From contig CALZFC010000080.1 in assembly GCA_945643635.1 (NCBI GenBank), forward strand, positions 597,001-661,000: a DNA stretch of 64,000 nucleotides, in the 5' to 3' direction. The DNA comes from Allodiplogaster sudhausi (taxonomy: Eukaryota > Nematoda > Chromadorea > Rhabditida > Diplogasteridae). Each line of letters opens with the position of its first letter. Positions within the stretch are counted from its first letter, which is position 1. Positions 52,001 through 64,000 of this stretch are shown here, in pieces. The position numbers and the translations under genes are program-made. The notes under the pieces are model-generated. The model was not told the origin of the DNA. It did no database searches and saw only the letters and a list, made by a program, of their open reading frames with translations.

Positions 52001-53560
52001 ATATTGCAGCAGACCCACTTTTATACTTGAACCTTAAATATTGCTTCTCCAATGCAGGATGTGCTGATCTCGCTTGGTGTCCGACCGGATGACGATAGAA
52101 TAAAACATGTTCACTTGGAGGGCGCAGACGTGGACCCAACTGGTGCGTGTACTGTATCCTCCTTTACATGTATTTGTTGCCAATGCTTTCCGCTCACTCA
52201 GTGTTGCATGATTTACTGTATCTAATGAATACAATGACTACTCCTTCTATACCGGATTAGCAATATCTCTCCCTGTTTTATTCAGGCAAGCCTTACGGAG
52301 CTTCGATCACTTTCGAAAAGGCCATGTCTCCCGAGACGATCATCGCTTACCGTATGAACGACGAAGAAATTCCCGCTGATCATGGCCACCCGCTTCGGCT
52401 CATTGCTCCAGGTTTTTTTTATTATTACCAGAAATTGTGAACGTTTTGATATTGATAAAACTCTAATTATTTTTTAATTATTTTTCCGTTTTTAGGAATC
52501 GTCGGTGCTCGCCAGGTGAAATGGCTTACTTCCATTCAACTTTCCAATGTCGAATCTCCAAATCATTTTCAACAAAAGGTTTCTTTGCTTTATTTGTTCT
52601 CCTTTTCTTCTTCTTTACAGCAGAATAAAGTAATCCTTATATTTTGATAATATTCTCTTTTTAATTGCAAGAAATTCCTTTCAATCCCCATTAGGACTAC
52701 CGTGGCTTCTCTCCGGCCGTCCAGCACGGCGACGAACTGAAGTGGGAGACGGTCCCTTCAATCCAAGAATATCCAATTCAGTCTGCTTTCTGCCTGCCGA
52801 AGAGTGGATCCACCGTGTCCCGAGGTTTCTACTCATTTCACTATATCAAACATACGTGTTTCGGTGCTCTCTTATGTTTTTAAAAGCTATATATTATGTT
52901 ATTTTGCAGATGATGAAACTGTAGAGTTAGCTGGATACGCGTGGTCAGGCGGTGGTCGTGGAATAATCCGAGTTGAAGTTAGTCACAAGCTTTCATGTTG
53001 TCTGCATCAATTGGTTATAACTGCGTACAATTTTTCCCTTCAATTTGTTTATAATAATTTTATCGATATTAGAATAGGCTCCCGACGAAGGTTATTTCAC
53101 TGTTCATGTTTAGGTGAGTCCTGACGGCGGAAAGACGTGGTATTCAGCAGAACTGGAACAGGACCCGGAACAGAATATTGTTAGCAACTCTGGGGATACT
53201 TTTACTTATATGGCGTTTGTTTATTTCATATTTTCTCCTTTTCAACACAGTATCATGTTTGATTGTAGGAGAAGATGTGGGCGTGGACTCTCTTCCGTGC
53301 TTCTATTCCCATTCCCAAACATGCCAACAAGATGGACCTCGTTGTGAAGGTACGTCTCATTTTTTAATTTTCTTTTCCTTATTTTTTGCTTTTTTATAAA
53401 ATGTTTTCACATATATTTTATATGTACATTTTATACTTTCTTCCTTCAGGCAACTGATCGCTCATACAACACGCAGCCAGAGACTGCAGCAGGCATCTGG
53501 AATGTTCGTGGTCTGCTCCACAACGCATGTCATCATATTGAGGTCAACATCAAGGAATAA
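49077..53560 (+). CDS. SUOX: Sulfite oxidase (mitochondrial, molybdenum cofactor)
   Basis: Oxidises sulfite to sulfate in the mitochondrial intermembrane space. Recognisable parts in order: a membrane/targeting stretch [16 protein letters not shown] (exon near 49,745); cytochrome b5 domain with [14 protein letters not shown] and a second heme His in LYAQHKTH (50,419-50,540); [11 protein letters not shown] and [10 protein letters not shown] (about 50,982-51,140); the molybdenum-binding VVQCAGNRR, whose Cys codon opens the exon at 51,760; [25 protein letters not shown]-like [10 protein letters not shown]; and the C-terminal dimer domain [33 protein letters not shown], ending TAA 53558-53560. 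The 5' end is uncertain: ATG 49077 (MGARQ) joined to the exon at about 49,572 ([15 protein letters not shown]) keeps frame and gives an Arg-rich, acid-free targeting peptide; ATG 49598 fails the downstream phase. Length about 550 residues, as in animals. Starts 164 bases after the LTR element. Confidence 0.93.
49890..50005. repeat. GAATATTC-type repeat in SUOX intron
   Basis: Five copies of TTAGAATATTC(C/G)AATG at roughly 20-40-base spacing. Confidence 0.8.
50828..50912. repeat. (CT)n in SUOX intron
   Basis: CT-rich run between the b5 and molybdenum-domain exons, on the coding strand, ahead of the acceptor CGTTCCAG. Confidence 0.85.
51150..51400. repeat. Tandem GGAATATTCGAGATA repeat in SUOX intron
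   Basis: About nine units of TTTGGAATATTCGAGATACA with a variable AACTATGA-like linker, unit length 24-31 bases. The inverted GAANNTTC contained in each unit is the core of a heat-shock element. Confidence 0.9.
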
Positions 53561-54034
53561 CCTAATCATTTTAGGAAAGAATATTAAGATTAGATTAATC
53601 CATACGAATTAACAATAGCAATATGATCAGATTAACCCGAAAGATTTTTTTATTTCCTTTGTAGTTATTATAGTATAGTACAGTACGTTCAAATAATGCC
53701 TAGATTTAATTTGCTGGGGAGGTTGTGGAACTAACTTTAGTTGCTTCTGTATAATTGTCACGTGTATTTTTCCAACTTGCCTTCAGAAAACATCATCATA
53801 TCATGTATTTCTATGGACTTTGTGATATTTTTTACATATGAACTGATAAAGAGTTAGCATTAGCTGCTTTAGTCATGGGATTCAATATTTTGTGAAGTTC
53901 CAATTTTCTCCAATTGTACCTTTGTTGTCCAGTCCTTTCCACAGTTTTAGCTCAACCATACGTGTATCGCTAAGGGTTTCCCAACCTTCCTTTGTTCAAC
54001 GGAGCAAAAGAGGATAGAAGAGTCGAGAGGGGAA

Positions 54035-55056
54035 ATGTCTGACGAGGATGCTGTTTCGACATCCAACGAAGGTACGAATTCATGCCCCTTGTTTACTTGT
54101 TTGGGAAATTCCAATCGGGAAGGAATTGTTTTAAAGGGCTCCGTCTTTCTTGTTGTCTCATTCTAATGGAAATTACCAACGTTATTACTTCTGGAATTGA
54201 TGAAGTCATCTATTCCTTTGTATATTGTTTGATGACTTCAGCGTTTCTCCTCCGCATTGCTGTCATTCCGCTATTTCTGTCTTGCTTTCCCTAGTCTCCC
54301 TCTCTCTCTTTCTCTCTTTCTCTCTCTCTCTCTCTCCCTCCCTCTTTCTGTCTCTCTTTTTCTCTGTGTCTCTCCCTCTCAGACAAGCCCTATTCCATAT
54401 ATAATGCACCACACACGTCAATGTTGCCCAGGCGGCTGCCCTTTTGTCGTTATGTTTCCTATCTGGCATTTGCAGTGCATGAAAAGTAGTTCGTATCTGT
54501 GCAAGGCCCACACTATCATGCTGTGCCTTTTGATTACCGCCAAACACCCAGATATCGACATATTCGCCATTTCTGCCTCGTTTTAGTCTTCTCACTTGTG
54601 CCCTCTTTTCACATAGACATTTCTGTAGATTGTTGAGATAGATAATTAGGGTGAAATGTTGAGAGTATGGGAGGATGGCGAGATTGGAAAGTTTCCGAGA
54701 GAGAGGGAGAGAGAGAGAAGCAGAGGAAGTGAAAAGGGAACGAAGATCAGATGGCGATAGCTTCTGATTCAATTGGACACCCCTCGTGTTGGGAAGTGCC
54801 CATCTTTATGTTTCCCAATCAGAAGCAGAGCCAGCCTCTCACCCCCTCCTCCCTTTCTTTCCATGAAATGGGTGTCTACCCCGAAGTGACTTGCCAAACC
54901 CCGAGCCTTCTCTTTGCCACCTGACTTGACATTCAATGCGAGAAACTTCTCCTTATCACTTTTATGGAATAATCCGTAACTTTCTTGTCTCACCTCTCTC
55001 CACCCCTTCACTCGTCATGCCTAACATGCAGAGTGATCTCTCCTGTCTTTATGGAA

Positions 55057-55087
<31 letters not shown>

Positions 55088-58000
55088 ATCTCTCTCTGTC
55101 TCTCTCTCACTATCTCTCTCTCTCACTATCTCTCTCTATCTCTCTCTCTCGCCGCACTTTGAACTACCCGCCTACTCACGTGAGGCTGACTTATTCTGAT
55201 CTGTATTCTCACGCTGCCTCCTCCGGCCCCTCCACCTGGGCACTTCCAATGTGGCCACAGTGACTCATTGTCAGCCTGTTACCAGGAAGATGGCTCTGAT
55301 TTATTTTGAGAAAAGTTTGAGTATGAATATGTATTAGAAGAGCTTCTCCTTTCTTATTTACGCTTATTGCTTTATTTAAACATTAGCACGTTGTTTTTTA
55401 TTTACCTTTATTCATATTTAAATTTCACTAATTCAATGAAAAATTCTTGTTGTTTGACATAAAAATGCCGCAGATCTATGGTGTTATCTTTGAGTAGAAT
55501 GTCCGGGGCCCGATAATGTGAGCTTCTGTTATCACTAATTAGCGAGGGCGTGATTGTTGGCGCCTTACTAATTGGCTAGTGCTAAATTATCAGCATGCCG
55601 GATTTTAATGGTTCCATACACACGTGGTTTGCGGAATGGAATGGAATCCAAGCGGGAAGAGTGAGTCCATTTCTATAGGCTCCACGCTTTCTTATTGATC
55701 TTTCGAATCCTAACCACAACCCCAACGACTGTCCACCCAATATAATCACTTCGATTCCACGAAATTGCAAGCTTTGAATTAAAAATCTAACTAATAAGAC
55801 TCAAACATCGCTTTAGCTCTGACGATTAGGATGTGACCCAGCTGTGCCCTGTGGGACACTGATCGATACAGTTCTTATTGTATTTCAGAAATGATCGACA
55901 AGATTGTTGATGGTTTGTTCGTGAGCGGAGCAGCCGCTTGTGTCACCGAACAAGGCAGAGCACAGCTGCAACAGCTAAAGGTTCTTCTTTTTATCCCTAA
56001 TGAAGTTATTTGTATATTCTAATAATCCATAATTAATGTATTTTTTTCATGTTCTGGTTATTCATGGCCCAATAGTTGATGCTTTTCTGTTAATTTTATT
56101 TTGTAATAATGGTTTAATTTATATTAGGGTATATGTATTATATTTCTAAACCTTGAGATAACACACGTCTTGACCGTGTCTGCCATGGAGATTCCACAGG
56201 AATCGCGTGTTCCGGGCATTCATTATGCTTTCGTGTATGCACTGGATACGCCGACACAGGTATTTTATTTATTTTTTCTTATTCTAAAATGTTAGTTTTT
56301 CATGATAGACCATATTATTCTATAACTAAAACTTTTATAGTTAGAAATTTTGGCCAAAAATATGAAACTTAGATTTTCTTTCAGTTTTTTTTAAATTGTA
56401 TTGTGTTTGAGTAAAGTGGAAGGTGATTTCTGTTTGTGCAGGATCTTCTGGGCACGGAAGTCTTGCACAGAGCGCTCAAGTTCATTGAACAGGCGCTTAG
56501 AGAGAACGGTGTTGTTCTAGTGCACTGGTTTGTCTTATTTGAATTATTGTCTTGTAGTCTTGTAATCCATTGCAATTATTACCGAAGTTAAATTTATTAT
56601 ACACGATAATTTGATATTTTAGAGGTTAAGAAGCTCTGTCTAAAAGAGGATAGGTTTTTTATTGATGCATAATAAATATAGTTTCCTTTCAGATGCTTGT
56701 TCGTATTAGATAGGAATATTGGTTTTACAGTGAAATGGGGATGTCTCGCAGCGTGGCCGTGGTGGCTGCATATCTGATGCGTCGTTTCTCGTGGACAGTG
56801 GACAAGGCAGTCACTCACATCCAGCAGTGCCGGCCGCAGGCACAGTAAGTCCTACTTTCATTAGGATATATATTATATTGGTATTCGTTATTAAAGTAAT
56901 AAACGTTTAAAAAAATCTCCGATAGATAAATGATTTCCTGCTTCATGCTGGCTGTATGATAAACAAGCGAGTTAGTTTCGGAAAGAGAAAATAGATGTAA
57001 AGTGAAGAAAATAGAACATTTGCTTGTCAGTTCCGTTTTCTCTCCATTATTGGAATAATCGAAACAAGTGCTGTCCTTCCAGGCCGAACCCCGGCTTCAT
57101 CTCGCAGCTCCGAGTCTTCACCGACTCTCTGTCCGGCAGCACGGATGCCGCGTCCCTTTCCGCTTCCGGAGCGTATCGCACATGGTGCGTCGAGAGCGGC
57201 AACGCGCCGCAGAGTGGTGAGTTTGGAATATTCAGAGGGTAAACAGTGGTACAGTGGCGCTCAGAGAAACGTGAACTTTTGGTTTTTCACCCATATTTTC
57301 CTTCAAAGTTTATGAAAGTTAATGAAATTTTCAGGGTTGCTTCTTTATACTGTCAGATCATTAGTAGCAGATTATTGGTTTCATTGATCCACTACAGGTC
57401 AAGAAAAAAATCAATAATTTGAATTACCCAGTTTTGCACATTTATGCGTGCTAGACAAAATGATTTATTTCTTTGGTGTTTTGGTAGTTTTTATTCGATA
57501 GATGGTTGATATTTATTCTTGAACATCTCTGTGATAACTTTTTGGTCTAATAGCTATTTTATCACATGCGGTTACATGATGCCTGCCTCCAGGTCTCGAT
57601 CCATGCATGCGGCCTGAGATGCAGAAGGTATAGGAGGATAAAATCCATCATTTACTGCTATACTATGGTAATAATGATTTTAACATATTCGCAGAGAATC
57701 ATTGAACTTATTCCGAAGGCTATTTGAGCTGTGGAAATTAAGTGCCAGCTATTTGAGCACACTTTAGATACCACGGTCAACTTTGGTCCGCAGCGCGGAA
57801 GTGCTAAAAGTGATGTTGTGCAGGGGTCCGTTTTTAGAAAACGGTTTTGTCTATCTATTGTGATAGTTAATAGGCTTTTCCACATTCAGAAGCCCTATTT
57901 CATCCCTGGCTTGATGAGGCCACAAGGAACAGTAGATCGTTTGAATGTACCCTGGCATAGAGGATTACGGTGTATTCACAGCTGTCTGTTTTACCTAAAT

Positions 58001-59022
58001 CGCAACTTCAAATTAGCTAATTGAGATTTAGACCATTGCAGAACACTCCGTTGTATCGATTAAAGTTAACTTTGACACGATCTAAAAAGTTTCAGGTTTA
58101 GTTTCCTGCCTTCTAGAGCACCGTACAATTCTAAGCTTAGGTACATTCAAACAATCTACCCCTTCCTTTGTGGAATAGCGATGCCAGAGATGAAATATAG
58201 CTTCTGAATGTGGAAAAGCCTGTTAACTATCATTATAGGTAGGCAAAACGGTTTTCCAATCACGGAGCCCTGCACAACACACTACTTTTGGCACTTCAGC
58301 GCAGCGGTCCAAAGTTCACCGGGTTGTTCAAAGTGTGCAAAAATTGTTTGCACCTAATTTCCACAGCGCAATTAACCATTTAAATTAGTTTAGTAATTAC
58401 CTTCAAATATATGGACATCATTAATACTCTAGGCATAGCAGTAAATGATGGATTTTATCCTCCTATACCTTCGGCATCTCAGGCCGCATGCATGGATCGA
58501 GACCTGGAGGCAGGCATCATGTAACCGCATGTGATAAAATAGCTATTAGACCAAAAAGTTATCACAGAGATGTTCTAGAATAAATATCAACCATCTATCC
58601 AATAAAAACTATCAGAATACCAAAGAAATAAATCATTTTGTCTAGCACGCATAAATGTGCAAAACTGGGTAATTCAAATTATTGATTTTTTCTAGCCCTG
58701 TATTAGATCAATGAAACCAATAATCTGCTACTAATGATCTGCGAGTATAAAGAAGCAACCCTGAAAATTTCATTAACTTTCATAAACTTTGAAGGAAAAT
58801 ATGTGTGAAAAACCAAAAGTTCACGTTTCTCTGAGCGCCACTGTATATGCTAAATTTGCATTTTCTCAGGTTGATTGGTATATTCGAATATTGATATTAG
58901 AATGATAGTGCAACAAATGCTAATGGTAAGAAAAATTGTGTGCGTTTTTTCCACGACTCTTTGAGTCTCTCTCTCTCTCTACCTTTTTCTCCCTCTCTCT
59001 CTCCCTTTCTCTCTCTTTCCCT

Positions 59023-59066
<44 letters not shown>

Positions 59067-60042
59067 CTCAACCTTATTAAGGTGCTGATCCGCGTGCAGC
59101 AGCCTTCATACGGTCCATTGAAGAGCAGGAGGACAGCAAGAGTGGCAACAAGTTCAGGTTTGTTTGAGAGGTTTCTACATCGATTTACCTGATTCTTTTA
59201 GATTACTAATTTAATTAAAGTGAGGAGATAATTGTAAGTAATGCGTTTCCTTTAATTCGTTTTGCTTCCCTTGAGATGCCGCCGCTGTCGTACTCCTCTC
59301 TTCTACACTAGACACTTCATGAAGCACGACCGTAGTGGTACGATAGTGGGCGGAGCCTGTGCTCCGTCCTCGTCGACTTGCACGTTTGGCCATCTCATTG
59401 AGCCACTCACTTGGATGGACACGAGTTCGTATCAGGGAAAGGTTGGTCATTCAGTGGCATTTTTATTTGAATAAAACCTTTTTTGTGCATTGTTTTTCTA
59501 AAATAAAAAGGGAAATTACACTTTTTTTATCTAACAATATTCCACGACAGATCGCGTGTCCAAAGTGCTCTGAGAAGCTCGGGAACTACTGCTGGGATGG
59601 CCGTCGTTGTGAGGGCGAGCCTGGATTGCCCTGCGGAACACAAGGCGTGATTTTGCGAATTATTATGTATTAGTTTATTCCAACCGGAAATTTGGTTTGT
59701 GGATATTTTCTTTCTCTTAATTTTAGTATATTTCGAAACTTTTCACCTGTACCCTGACAGTTTCTACATACTGTTTGAAGAGATATTTTCTTATTTCTAT
59801 AGAGAGAGAGGTGTATTTCGAATGCTGAAATTTTTTCAGTGCAACCCTGGGTTCATCTTCACAAGAATAAGGTTGACGAGGTGCGCAGCATTCGCATCGG
59901 AGAGTCGACAGATCTGGCTGTCCTCCCTGAATCAGGGGAGAAGAGCACTCTAAGCATATCTTCTCCCACCGCGACGAGTACAGTAACCGAGGTGGTTCAT
60001 TCCAACTCGCCCGCGACTCCTTCGGTTGTGATTTCATCATAA
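54035..60042 (+). CDS. DUSP12: Dual-specificity phosphatase 12 (YVH1 type)
   Basis: Phosphatase with a zinc-binding C-terminal half; in yeast and animals YVH1/DUSP12 acts in 60S ribosome maturation. Exon 1 (54035-54071, MSDEDAVSTSNE) is linked by phase over a 1.8 kb intron to the exon at 55889-55980 (MIDKIVDGLFVSGAAA). Further exons: about 56161-56260 (THVLTVSAMEIP); about 56442-56530; about 56731-56845 with the signature HCEMGMSRSVAVVAAYLM, the catalytic Cys codon being split by the intron; about 57083-57217 (NPGFISQL); about 59082-59158; about 59276-59440 (CRRCRTPLF ... HFM); about 59552-59644 (CPKCSEKLGNYCWDGRRC); 59840-60042 (PWVHLHKNKVDEV, TAA). The paired CxxC groups match the zinc domain. 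The intron at 59645 starts GC, and the human-like continuation into HKNKVDEV supports it. A foldback element sits in the intron after 57217. Product about 375 residues. Confidence 0.93.
54296..54380. repeat. (CT)n in DUSP12 first intron
   Basis: CT-rich run; another CT block with CACTAT interruptions is at 55,060-55,152. The rest of this 1.8 kb intron shows no exon. Confidence 0.85.
57252..58843. mobile_element. Foldback element F, Tc1/mariner-like ends
   Basis: 1,592 bases with terminal inverted repeats CAGTGGCGCTCAGAGAAACG, flanked on both sides by TA. The first bases CAGTG and the inner CTTTTGG resemble Tc1-family ends. The inverted arms extend almost to the centre near 58,040. No transposase frame. 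Unlike A-D it lacks the GAATATTC core. A related, diverged sequence starts at about 63,736. Confidence 0.9.
58967..59063. repeat. (CT)n before a DUSP12 acceptor
   Basis: CT run about 20 bases before the acceptor TTATTAAG at about 59,080. Confidence 0.85.
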
Positions 60043-61088
60043 GCTAGCTCAGTTATTGTTCTCCTCGTTCACGTTCGAATGAAAACTGAGCAGATTAATT
60101 TCAGATTGTTATTGCAGAACAGGGAAAAGGAAGTATGAGTGGAGAGCTAAATTGGAAGAAGAAAAATCTTCCATTACTTGTGTTTGAAATTGGAACTAGA
60201 CGAAACATCGTCAATTCAAGTCTGCAAACCGTACAAATTCTCATAAGGCGAAGGCGACCGTTTGTTAGGGGAGGGATGAGTAATGTTGCGGCATTGGGAA
60301 AGAAATAACAACAACATTTGGCTGTCACTTTCCTTTTTATTTATTCCCCTCTTTCTTTTTTTATTTCTCTCTCTCGCTCTCTCCTTCTCAGTCTCTCTCT
60401 CTCTCTTCTCTTCCTTTTTATCTCTCTCACACACACTCTCTCTCTCTCTCTTCTCTTCCTTTTTATCTCTCTCACACTCTCTCTCTCTCTGCGTCTCCAT
60501 CTTTCTCTCTCTGTCTCTCTCTTTCCCTCAGTCTCTCTCTCTCTCCATCTTTCTCTCTCTCTTTCCCTCAGTTTCTCTACCTCCCCGTCTTTCCATTTTT
60601 CAGTATTTCGGTTTCATAAATATCAACATCGTTGTCAGTGATCTTGTCTGTCCTCTTACAATTAATGAGCTGGCTTTTTAAATGCATGTTCTTTAATGAC
60701 CAAATTACTAACACAGCGTAAGAATTAAAAAAGATAAAAAGTGTGAGTGGGTAGTGCAGTTTTCCTCGACTGAGATGTCATAATGTAAAAGAAAAGTAAA
60801 CATTTATGAGCAGAAGTATTGGCTAGATGGAAGAAGACGTTGCAATATCGCTGCAGAGTGAATCGCAGATTATCGTGAACAGAATTGCCAATCTGAAATT
60901 GTTCAATGATCGAGATGAACAGTTGCTTGGCTGACTAGATAGATTGCTAACCGCTTCAGGGGGCTCCTAATGCACTCTGGCAAGGCGCCCTCGTCTTCGA
61001 CAATGTCGTATTTGGGGTTTGTTTACTTAAAGAATTATTTTAATACTGACAAAATTTTAAAACGAAAATATGAAACGATTTTTAACGC
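60043..61088. other. Convergent intergenic region with CT tract
   Basis: CT/CTTT-rich from 60,345 to 60,600 on the plus strand, including a duplicated 60-base phrase with TCTCTCACACACTCTC. Nothing else recognised. Confidence 0.6.
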
Positions 61089-62133
61089 TCAAAAGACCGT
61101 TGTGAATTCCTCGGGCTGGTAGCCGTCGCAGACTCGAATGCGCACATCTCCGGGATGTCTGCGAATCAGCGCGGTCACCTGCCAGTGGTTGTGCAGCAGC
61201 ACATTCACGCGGCCAACCTAACGAGAACATAGTTTTATAGGCCGTGTTGGTCTGTATCAAAATATTCTCTTTTTTCCCTTTTTGCTCCCAATTGCTGTCA
61301 GTTCTCTCGCCACGGTGGTTAAGATTAAACTTTGCCCCCCCCCCTTCACTCTTGCTAACCTTAATGATCCTCATACCAGGTAAGAGACCCGCTGACTCGG
61401 CAACTCCACCCGGAGTCACCTAAAGAGCCGCTGTCGATAGGAATATTCCAATCAATATTTGTTTTTGAGTAGTAAATTCACAGGAATTGCGTTTATATGG
61501 AACACACAAAATGAAGCATGACATACTCTCTGGATGAAAACTCCGCGATCGTTTCGGTCGTTGAGGTTCACAGATGGGAAGTTGCGACCGCCGTGCAGAG
61601 TCATGCCGAAAGGAGTGCGGCAACGACTACCGTAATCTTCCTTTCGCGGTAGGATCACTTCACGGCAGGCGCCCAGATGTGGATTGTGTAAAACGCCGAA
61701 GCGAATGTGGCAACTCGCCGTCAGAATAGCCTGTGCAAGGATATCAAGTAGCAATAGAAGGTGAGAGAGGAGGAATCCTTCAGACTTACGAAATGAACCG
61801 TGTCTGCAGGAATGCCTCGCGCAGAAACGCCATTGATGCTGATGATTTGGTCTCCAAAGCGGAGTTGAGTGGATGCTGCCGGTGAGTCGGGCTGCAACCC
61901 AAGTTATTGAGTTTACTTCCGTATGGAATATTCAAAGGCGGACACTGTCACGACTTGCGTCGTCATTATAGTGTCTTCATATACGCGAAGAAAACTCCAA
62001 CCACAATGTATTGGACGAAGAAGCCGCCAGGCTGTCCGGTAGGCTCTTCAAAAGGAGGCACGCGGACAGTGGCGCATGAAGCAACCACGAAGCCGAAGAG
62101 TTCATCTTCTTCTCGTCTCAGTTCGACTATTTC
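61089..62133 (-). CDS. Tandem-PDZ scaffold protein, syntenin-like layout (5' part missing)
   Basis: Adaptor protein made of two PDZ domains at the C-terminal end. Exons from right to left: 62133-62002 (ELRREEDELFGFVVAS ... GGFFVQYIV); about 61892-61790 (SPAASTQLRFGDQIISING, the core of PDZ1); about 61729-61527 (REVILPRKEDY ... PFGMTLHGG, end of PDZ1 and start of PDZ2); 61419-61360 (VTPGGVAESAGLLPGMRIIK); 61217-61089 (VGRVNVLLHNHWQVTALI ... YQPEEFTTVF, stop). LRFGDQIISING matches the syntenin PDZ1 form. The C terminus TVF-COOH is itself a class I PDZ ligand pattern. The PDZ1 ligand loop reads LFGFVVAS with an extra loop after it. Upstream exons are not seen; the acceptor at 62133 is followed by foldback element C, so they are probably beyond the window. 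Confidence 0.85.
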
Positions 62134-62190
62134 CTTAGAAGGTTAAAGTTTTCTAGTTTTCTCTTAAAATGTTTGAGGTAATAAGTTATA

Positions 62191-63585
62191 TGACGCGATT
62201 TGCGAGAGAATCAAAATGGATCAAAGCGGCCGCGGACATAGCCAAAATCGACCAGCTTGGATTTTGTGCAAAAGTTCCTTATAGGTACTTTCTGATACGG
62301 GGAATCGATTGGAGATGGTCTGGAAGTCGGAAAATGTCTTGTTCGTTTGCTATGACGGCTTGAATTATGGTTCTCGCAGCGCAGGGAGGCGAGCTGGATG
62401 CACGTTTGAGGTCACTACGCCGCGATCTGTTGTGATATAGAAACGAAAATTTACACCGTGATAGCAAAGATATTGTTCTAAACAACAAAAAAGAAAAATG
62501 TGAAAATTTCCAAATTTATGTGTTTTATTGGCATTAATGTTCGTGGGAGCATAGTGGACGCAATACTCATTTTACCAGAACCTTACCTACACGGTTGAAT
62601 AGAGCATGAAAATAGCTTTCGAACGAACTATTGGGTTTTGAAAACTTAGGAACTCTTTGATGTTTCCTGATCGAATATCCCGATGTGCCTGTACAAATCA
62701 CCACATCGAAATCATTTCCCCGCGTCCAAACGTACACCAGAAGAAAGAGCATAAAATTTTCTACAGAGTGAACCCCTTCAATAAAATTCCAAGTCTTCGG
62801 TATTTTGTTATAAGTCATATAATTAGGGCCGGTAGTGCAACACATTGCGCCCAAAAATTAATCTTTTTTTAGTTTATTCGAATTAGAATATTCCAATATT
62901 TTTTTTAGCGCCTTTCCTTGAAGAATTGTTATAAACGGATGCCCTATTCTTTTAAGTTGTAACAAAATATCTTACCCCTGGAATTCTCCTGAAAGGGGTC
63001 AGTTCAGAGTAAATTTCACGCTCTTTCTTCTTGTGTATGCTTGGACGCGCGAAAAAATTTCGAGGCGCCTTTTTTAATCTGCGGGCGTTCTGATTTGTAC
63101 TGTCACGATATTCGATCAGGAAACATCAAAGAGTTCCTAAGTTTTCAAAACCCAATAGTTCGTTCGAAAGCTATTTTCATGCTCTATTCAACCGTGTAGG
63201 TAAGGTTCTGGTAAAATGAGTATTGCGTCCACTATGCTCCCACGAACATTAATGCCTATAAAACACATAAATTTGGAAATTTTCACATTTTTCTTTTTTG
63301 TTGTTTAGAACAATATCTTTGCTATCACGGTGTAAATTTTCGTTTCTATATCACAACAGATCGCGGCGTAGTGACCTCAAACGTGCATCCAGCTCGCCTC
63401 CCTGCGCTGCGAGAACCATAATTCAAGCCGTCATAGCAAACGAACAAGACATTTTCCGACTTCCAGACCATCTCCAATCGATTCCCCGTATCAGAAAGTA
63501 CCTATAAGGAACTTTTGAGCAAAATCCAGGATGGTCGATTTTGGCTATGTCCGCGGCCTTTTTGATTCTCTCGCAAATCGCGTCA
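62191..63585. mobile_element. Foldback element C (sister of B)
   Basis: 1,395 bases, ends TGACGCGATTTGCGAGAGAA mirrored at the right, flanked by TA. Its arms are highly similar to those of B, but the inner part has diverged. Centre near 62,885 holds TTATTCGAATTAGAATATTC, the core in the opposite orientation to A and B. Lies in the 5' part of the PDZ gene. Confidence 0.9.
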
Positions 63586-63735
63586 TATGAATTTAGAAAA
63601 AAAAATATTTTCAAACCAGCGCAGGTTCGAAATCATCCTGTTGTGGCAGCACTGACGCCATTTCAACTTTTTTTTTCAACTCATTTTCAGGCCTAAAGCT
63701 GCCTAAACTTTTCACACTCTTTTCATACTTCATTA

Positions 63736-64000
63736 TTAGACCACGAAGATAAAATCGATCATTTACTAATATACCTATTTCAATTATGATTTTAATATAT
63801 TTGCAGGTCATCACTGAACTAATTTAGATGGTTATTTGACCTGTTAAAATTAGGTGCTAACTATTTGTGCACACTCTGAACACCGCGGTCAACTTTGGTC
63901 CTCAGCCCAGACGCACTTATAATGATGCTACATATGCAGGGGTCCGTGTTCCAAAAGTGGTTTTGCGAATCTCAAATGATAGATCATAGGCTTTTATACC
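63736..64000. mobile_element. Diverged partial copy related to element F
   Basis: The stretch shares with 57,640-57,885 the ordered phrases ATCATTTACT, GATTTTAA, GGTCAACTTTGGTCC, GCAGGGGTCCGT and TAGGCTTTT. It runs off the end of the window. Confidence 0.7.

Noticed and set aside
53561..54034. SUOX-DUSP12 as a nematode operon
   Set aside because: Same strand, but the gap of about 470 bases is longer than the usual 100-base operon spacing and no trans-splice signal could be confirmed.
62279..62488. 69-codon frame found identically at 62,279-62,488 and 63,298-63,507
   Set aside because: The two frames are the paired arms of element C, so identity reflects the inverted repeat, not a gene pair.

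Overview
The window looks like nuclear DNA of a nematode, probably a free-living rhabditid or diplogastrid relative; I cannot name the species. The evidence is: many short introns with TTTCAG-type acceptors; an SH2-tyrosine kinase of the FER-like type that is expanded in nematodes; an adenylate kinase close to the Caenorhabditis AK1 protein as I recall it; and a tRNA-Thr that resembles the C. elegans gene. No prokaryotic or organelle features were seen. All gene models were spliced by eye from exon/intron logic.

Layout. 1-3.9 kb: SH2-tyrosine kinase (minus, 3' end outside the window). 4.8-6.5 kb: a secreted-looking protein built from three repeats of one cassette. 7.2-12.6 kb: IFT80, the intraflagellar transport WD40 protein. 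13.2-13.9 kb: a small secreted cystatin-like protein, with a possible paralogue remnant at 15.0 kb. 16.8-24.7 kb: complete GH38 lysosomal alpha-mannosidase. 26.7-28.0 kb: type II membrane protein with a His/Gln/Glu-rich tail. 28.2-30.66 kb: tandem array of fifteen tRNA-Thr(AGT)-type genes (minus), one with a changed anticodon. 33.1-38.7 kb: unrecognised type I membrane protein with two foldback elements in its first intron. 39.2-40.8 kb: adenylate kinase (minus). 41-45 kb: mostly CT/GA low complexity. 45.25-48.91 kb: a complete-looking but apparently non-autonomous LTR retrotransposon. 49.1-53.6 kb: mitochondrial sulfite oxidase. 54.0-60.0 kb: DUSP12/YVH1 phosphatase. 61.1-62.1 kb: C-terminal part of a tandem-PDZ protein (minus, 5' end outside or unresolved).

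The genes are unrelated housekeeping, ciliary, lysosomal and mitochondrial functions and do not form a pathway. What unifies the window is its non-coding content. At least six 1.2-1.6 kb foldback (long inverted repeat) elements lie inside introns of five genes; four share a core module around a GAATATTC palindrome. There are very many CT/GA microsatellites, often placed directly at splice sites, and GAATATTC-rich intronic repeats. The tRNA array is the most unusual single locus.
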